Shown here in pieces: positions 63,091 through 64,000 of a DNA stretch of 64,000 bases. Under the pieces are notes generated by a model that was not told the DNA's origin, did not search any database, and saw nothing but the letters and a program-made list of their open reading frames with translations. The translations under genes were made by a program, and so were the position numbers. This stretch comes from Sphingobacterium faecium (lineage in GTDB: Bacteria > Bacteroidota > Bacteroidia > Sphingobacteriales > Sphingobacteriaceae). The first letter of the stretch is position 1. Every line of letters starts with the position of its first letter. The DNA lies in contig NZ_QBKH01000007.1 in assembly GCF_003054045.1 (NCBI RefSeq), forward strand, positions 124,001 through 188,000, in the 5' to 3' direction.

Positions 63091-64000
63091 TTAAGAAAAT
63101 CGTTCATTAAACGTTTTCTCTAGCGAGAACATTTCATCCCTAAGTTTGGCAGCCTCTAAAAAGTCCATCTCTTTAGCTGCCTTTTCCATTTTCTTACGAA
63201 CGGTATCAATCGCTTTTTTAAGCTCTTTTTCTCCCAAATATTGCAAGACTGGATCAGCAGCAATTGCTACAGATGGATCCGGTTCAACATATATTTGTTG
63301 TTCTAAACCATTAAAATCTGCGACAGAGGTTTGCTCCATAATTTCCGCTTTCGTTTTACCAACAGTACGTGGAGTAATATGATGCTCTTCATTATATTTC
63401 ATCTGTTTCTCACGTCTACGATTGGTTTCATCAATCGTCAAAGTCATACTATCAGTCATCCGATCAGCGTACATGATCACCCGTCCCTTATCATTACGGG
63501 CAGCACGACCAATCGTTTGAATCAATGACCTTTGCGAACGTAAAAAACCTTCCTTATCTGCATCTAATATCGCTACAAGAGTTACTTCAGGCAAATCGAG
63601 TCCTTCCCTTAACAAGTTTACGCCCACCAGCACGTCAAACTCGCCGAGGCGTAATCCACGTAAAATTTCGACCCGTTCTAATGTCTTTACTTCAGAGTGG
63701 ATATAACGAACTTTGATATTCAACTTCGTCATATACTTGGTCAACTCTTCAGCCATCCGTTTCGTTAACGTAGTAGCCAGTACACGACCACCTGCCTTAA
63801 TGGCCTTGTCAGCCTCTTCCAGAAAATCATCCACCTGATTGATTGCCGGATGTACTTCAATGATCGGATCTAGCAAACCAGTAGGACGAATCACTTGCTC
63901 CACAAAAACACCCTCTGTTTGTTGCAATTCGTAGTCTCCCGGAGTTGCAGAAACATAGATGGTTTGATTGGTCAAGGATTCAAATTCCGGAAAATTCAGA
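63091..64000 (-). CDS. uvrB: UvrABC excision nuclease subunit B (5' part missing)
   Basis: UvrB is the damage-verifying helicase of nucleotide excision repair. The window shows only the C-terminal 303 codons: the frame runs on past 64000 ([12 protein letters not shown], then [13 protein letters not shown]). It holds helicase motifs including [20 protein letters not shown] and [20 protein letters not shown], the [13 protein letters not shown]-type region, and the C-terminal UVR motif ([19 protein letters not shown]) that binds UvrC. The stop is at 63091. Confidence 0.97.
   Translation of the reverse strand, partial: LNFPEFESLTNQTIYVSATPGDYELQQTEGVFVEQVIRPTGLLDPIIEVHPAINQVDDFLEEADKAIKAGGRVLATTLTKRMAEELTKYMTKLNIKVRYIHSEVKTLERVEILRGLRLGEFDVLVGVNLLREGLDLPEVTLVAILDADKEGFLRSQRSLIQTIGRAARNDKGRVIMYADRMTDSMTLTIDETNRRREKQMKYNEEHHITPRTVGKTKAEIMEQTSVADFNGLEQQIYVEPDPSVAIAADPVLQYLGEKELKKAIDTVRKKMEKAAKEMDFLEAAKLRDEMFSLEKTFNERFS

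Overview
The window is 64 kb of a low-GC chromosome that looks like a Sphingobacterium-type member of the Bacteroidota (family Sphingobacteriaceae). The signs are: many promoters with the Bacteroidota -7 box TAnnTTTG (once with TTTG 19 nt upstream of it), few Shine-Dalgarno sites, and many Bacteroidota-specific families (fimbrillin-like lipoproteins, DUF2480, DUF3108, DUF3109, DUF6427, the long PurC, bifunctional HisB and HisIE, a proline-rich set of exported peptidases). No rRNA, CRISPR array, insertion sequence, integrase or phage module is visible. Most of the window is conserved core chromosome.

Layout. 1-7755, all on the minus strand, is a cell-surface block: the end of a GH20 hexosaminidase gene, an Xaa-Pro aminopeptidase, a clostripain-like lipoprotein, a fimbrillin-like lipoprotein, and a fimbrillin-domain protein fused to a DRGH nuclease. 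A non-coding, possibly decayed stretch (7756-8441) follows. 8442-13411 (plus) carries dacB, maeB, ruvA and a GAF-type methionine sulfoxide reductase. 13408-23118 (minus) holds a WD40 protein, the his genes hisC-B-H-A-F-IE (no hisG or hisD), a candidate 40-codon gene, rnz, a STAS protein, purC and a PhoH ATPase. 23414-41157 (plus) holds a SAM hydroxide adenosyltransferase, an MsbA-type exporter, cytochrome c maturation genes (ccmB, ccmC, ccmD-like), outer-membrane and LPS transport proteins (FadL-like barrel, LptC, PpiD), several DUF proteins, a prenyl synthase, TerC, a C1 peptidase and a thioredoxin protein. 41238-44485 (minus) has an alcohol dehydrogenase and a prolyl oligopeptidase. 44637-50353 (plus) has an M1 aminopeptidase, LpxH-like phosphatase, Crp-family regulator, SMR exporter, prfA and four tandem tRNA-Asp genes. 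50730-54773 (minus) is a large GH2 beta-galactosidase. 54940-57530 contains a possible 40-codon gene, an ECF sigma factor with a membrane protein joining an anti-sigma-like cytoplasmic segment to a periplasmic serine protease, and a peroxiredoxin. 57706-64000 holds an acyl-CoA dehydrogenase, the proB-proA-unknown operon, a small lipoprotein, a beta-barrel protein and the end of uvrB.

The most interesting items are the sigma factor/anti-sigma-protease pair, the fimbrillin-nuclease fusion, promoter boxes placed inside or against terminator hairpins, near-leaderless genes, the alternating tRNA-Asp array, and two candidate 40-residue genes. I see no complete undescribed multi-gene defence or mobile system here. 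Start codons were often moved inward from the longest frame where the longest start is TTG/GTG or overlaps a promoter box or terminator. All functional calls come from reading motifs by eye; no database search was run.
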